From NCBI GenBank assembly GCA_023436765.1, contig JAEZHX010000213.1, positions 1-6,646 on the forward strand: a stretch of 6,646 nucleotides of DNA, given 5' to 3'. Below the pieces are notes generated by a model. That model worked only from the letters and a program-made list of their open reading frames with translations. It ran no database searches and had not been told where the DNA came from. Below, one piece after another: positions 5,963-6,646 of the stretch. The stretch comes from Bacillota bacterium (lineage in GTDB: Bacteria > Bacillota > Clostridia > Lachnospirales > Lachnospiraceae). The number at the start of each line of letters is the position of its first letter. Within the stretch, counting starts at the first letter, position 1. Position numbers and translations under genes: made by a program.

Positions 5963-6014
5963 GAACCTTTCTTCAGGTTCAACCTGTTTAAGCCCGTGAA
6001 TAATCCTGATTATT
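5963..6014. repeat. Small inverted repeats between convergent genes
   Basis: GAACCT (5963-5968) pairs with AGGTTC (5975-5980). The same AGGTT also pairs with AACCT at 5981-5985, giving the palindrome CAGGTT-C-AACCTG (5974-5986), so the two foldings exclude each other. A further AATAAT-CCTG-ATTATT hairpin lies at 5999-6014, just past the MFS stop. None has a proper T-tract. They may help to protect the 3' end of the MFS transcript, but no function is shown. Confidence 0.3.
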
Positions 6015-6022
6015 ACCAATTA

Positions 6023-6646
6023 TCAGACAGCCTTATCTTCCTTCGGCTTAGGCCTTCCTGCCTCCACCATTACTCTGCTCTTTATCAGGTAAAGGCTGGG
6101 TAATATGGTCAGGAAGCCGGTAGCTATGAGGATCCATTCCAGCTTGATCACATCCGCCATGGGTCCGAAGATGGTCATCCCCAAGGGCATCATAACAGAT
6201 TGAACCATGCTGATGACAGAAAAGACCCTTCCCATATACTCTCCATCCACCTTCTCTTGGAGCATGACTATGGTCGGTGTATTCCAAAACGGCATGCCTA
6301 CTCCAATCAATATCATTACAGCAAGATAGATCCAGAACACAGGAATAATTCCGAGTGCGATGGTACCGGCACCCATCCAGGCGCCTGCCAGTGCGACGGT
6401 GTAAGCTCTGTTCTTAAAGCCTCCCCAGCTTGCCATAATTAGGCCACCGATAATCATACCGACCGAGAAGGTGATTTCAATTGCTGTCTGACGCCATACC
6501 TGATCCCCAAAGCTGATCGCCACCTGCAAGGGTGACAAAAAAGCAACCGGGGTGATCAAAATATAGTAAAAGGTCAGAAGTATCAAAAGTCTTCTTACAA
6601 AGACATGTTTCCCGATATATCGGATCCCTTCCCTCATATCCTTAAA
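6023..6646 (-). CDS. MFS exporter of the DHA3 (macrolide-efflux-like) type, C-terminal half
   Basis: The last 207 residues of a major facilitator superfamily transporter; the reading frame is open to the window edge (first codons read F-K-D-M) and the N-terminal half lies beyond it. The ATG at 6635-6637 is internal: the F-K-D-M-R-E-G-I-R-Y-I text is the typical central-loop helix that precedes TM7. Six hydrophobic helices follow at about 18-40, 55-75, 81-101, 103-125, 141-164 and 169-188, matching TM7-12, with the motif A-like WGGFKNR (74-80) after TM8 and the L-Q-E-K-V-D-G-E-Y-M-G-R-V-F segment (129-142) between TM10 and TM11. The hydrophilic tail has several lysines. These features suit a proton-driven drug or macrolide exporter; the substrate cannot be told. 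It converges on the PEPCK-like gene across the terminator at 5891-5941. Confidence 0.88.
   Translation of the reverse strand, partial: FKDMREGIRYIGKHVFVRRLLILLTFYYILITPVAFLSPLQVAISFGDQVWRQTAIEITFSVGMIIGGLIMASWGGFKNRAYTVALAGAWMGAGTIALGIIPVFWIYLAVMILIGVGMPFWNTPTIVMLQEKVDGEYMGRVFSVISMVQSVMMPLGMTIFGPMADVIKLEWILIATGFLTILPSLYLIKSRVMVEAGRPKPKEDKAV

Noticed and set aside
6635..6637. ATG as the start of the MFS gene
   Set aside because: The frame stays open to the window edge (F-K-D before the Met), and the text is the usual central loop before TM7. Only six helices follow, so the gene continues outside.

Overview
The window looks like chromosomal DNA of a low-to-moderate-GC Gram-positive bacterium, most likely a clostridial (Lachnospiraceae-like) organism. 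This rests on Shine-Dalgarno sequences close to AGGAGG, sigma-A type promoters in AT-rich gaps, U-tailed intrinsic terminators, and protein types common in Clostridia (GGDEF plus HD-GYP sensor, MpsC/DUF2294 family protein, DUF4914-like protein, DHA3-type MFS exporter). The taxonomic call is an inference. I see no insertion sequence, CRISPR array, tRNA, rRNA or phage gene.

Layout, left to right. Positions 1-71 hold a near-perfect leftward promoter with an operator-like dyad in its spacer, serving a gene outside the window. Positions 72-2564 (minus) encode an 830-residue membrane sensor with two PAS domains, an intact diguanylate cyclase domain and an intact HD-GYP phosphodiesterase domain. The 266-bp gap 2565-2830 is a divergent promoter region: a leftward promoter with a roughly 120-nt structured leader for the sensor, and a rightward promoter for a small MpsC-family (DUF2294) gene that starts with GTG at 2831 and is followed by a strong terminator. 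Next come purE (3360-3863) and a 625-residue protein (3948-5825), which I assign to DUF4914. A second strong terminator follows. The window ends inside a leftward MFS exporter gene, of which only the C-terminal half (last six membrane helices) is present.

The most interesting item is the 625-residue protein. Read by eye it is collinear with ATP-dependent phosphoenolpyruvate carboxykinase (PEPCK): a lysine pair and a histidine at the spacing of the PEPCK metal ligands, a P-loop, an Asp-Asp kinase-2 motif, an N-x-R...P...IV-x-x-PV segment, a hydrophobic-LPP segment and a similar C-terminus. It therefore looks like a divergent, uncharacterised member of the PEPCK/HPr-kinase fold group.

No single pathway clearly joins the genes. 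One speculative theme is CO2/bicarbonate: MpsC family proteins are named after a bicarbonate-related system, PurE carries out a carboxylation step of purine synthesis, and PEPCK relatives handle CO2. The terminator after the MpsC-family gene and the promoter-like element before the PEPCK-like gene argue for mostly separate transcription units.
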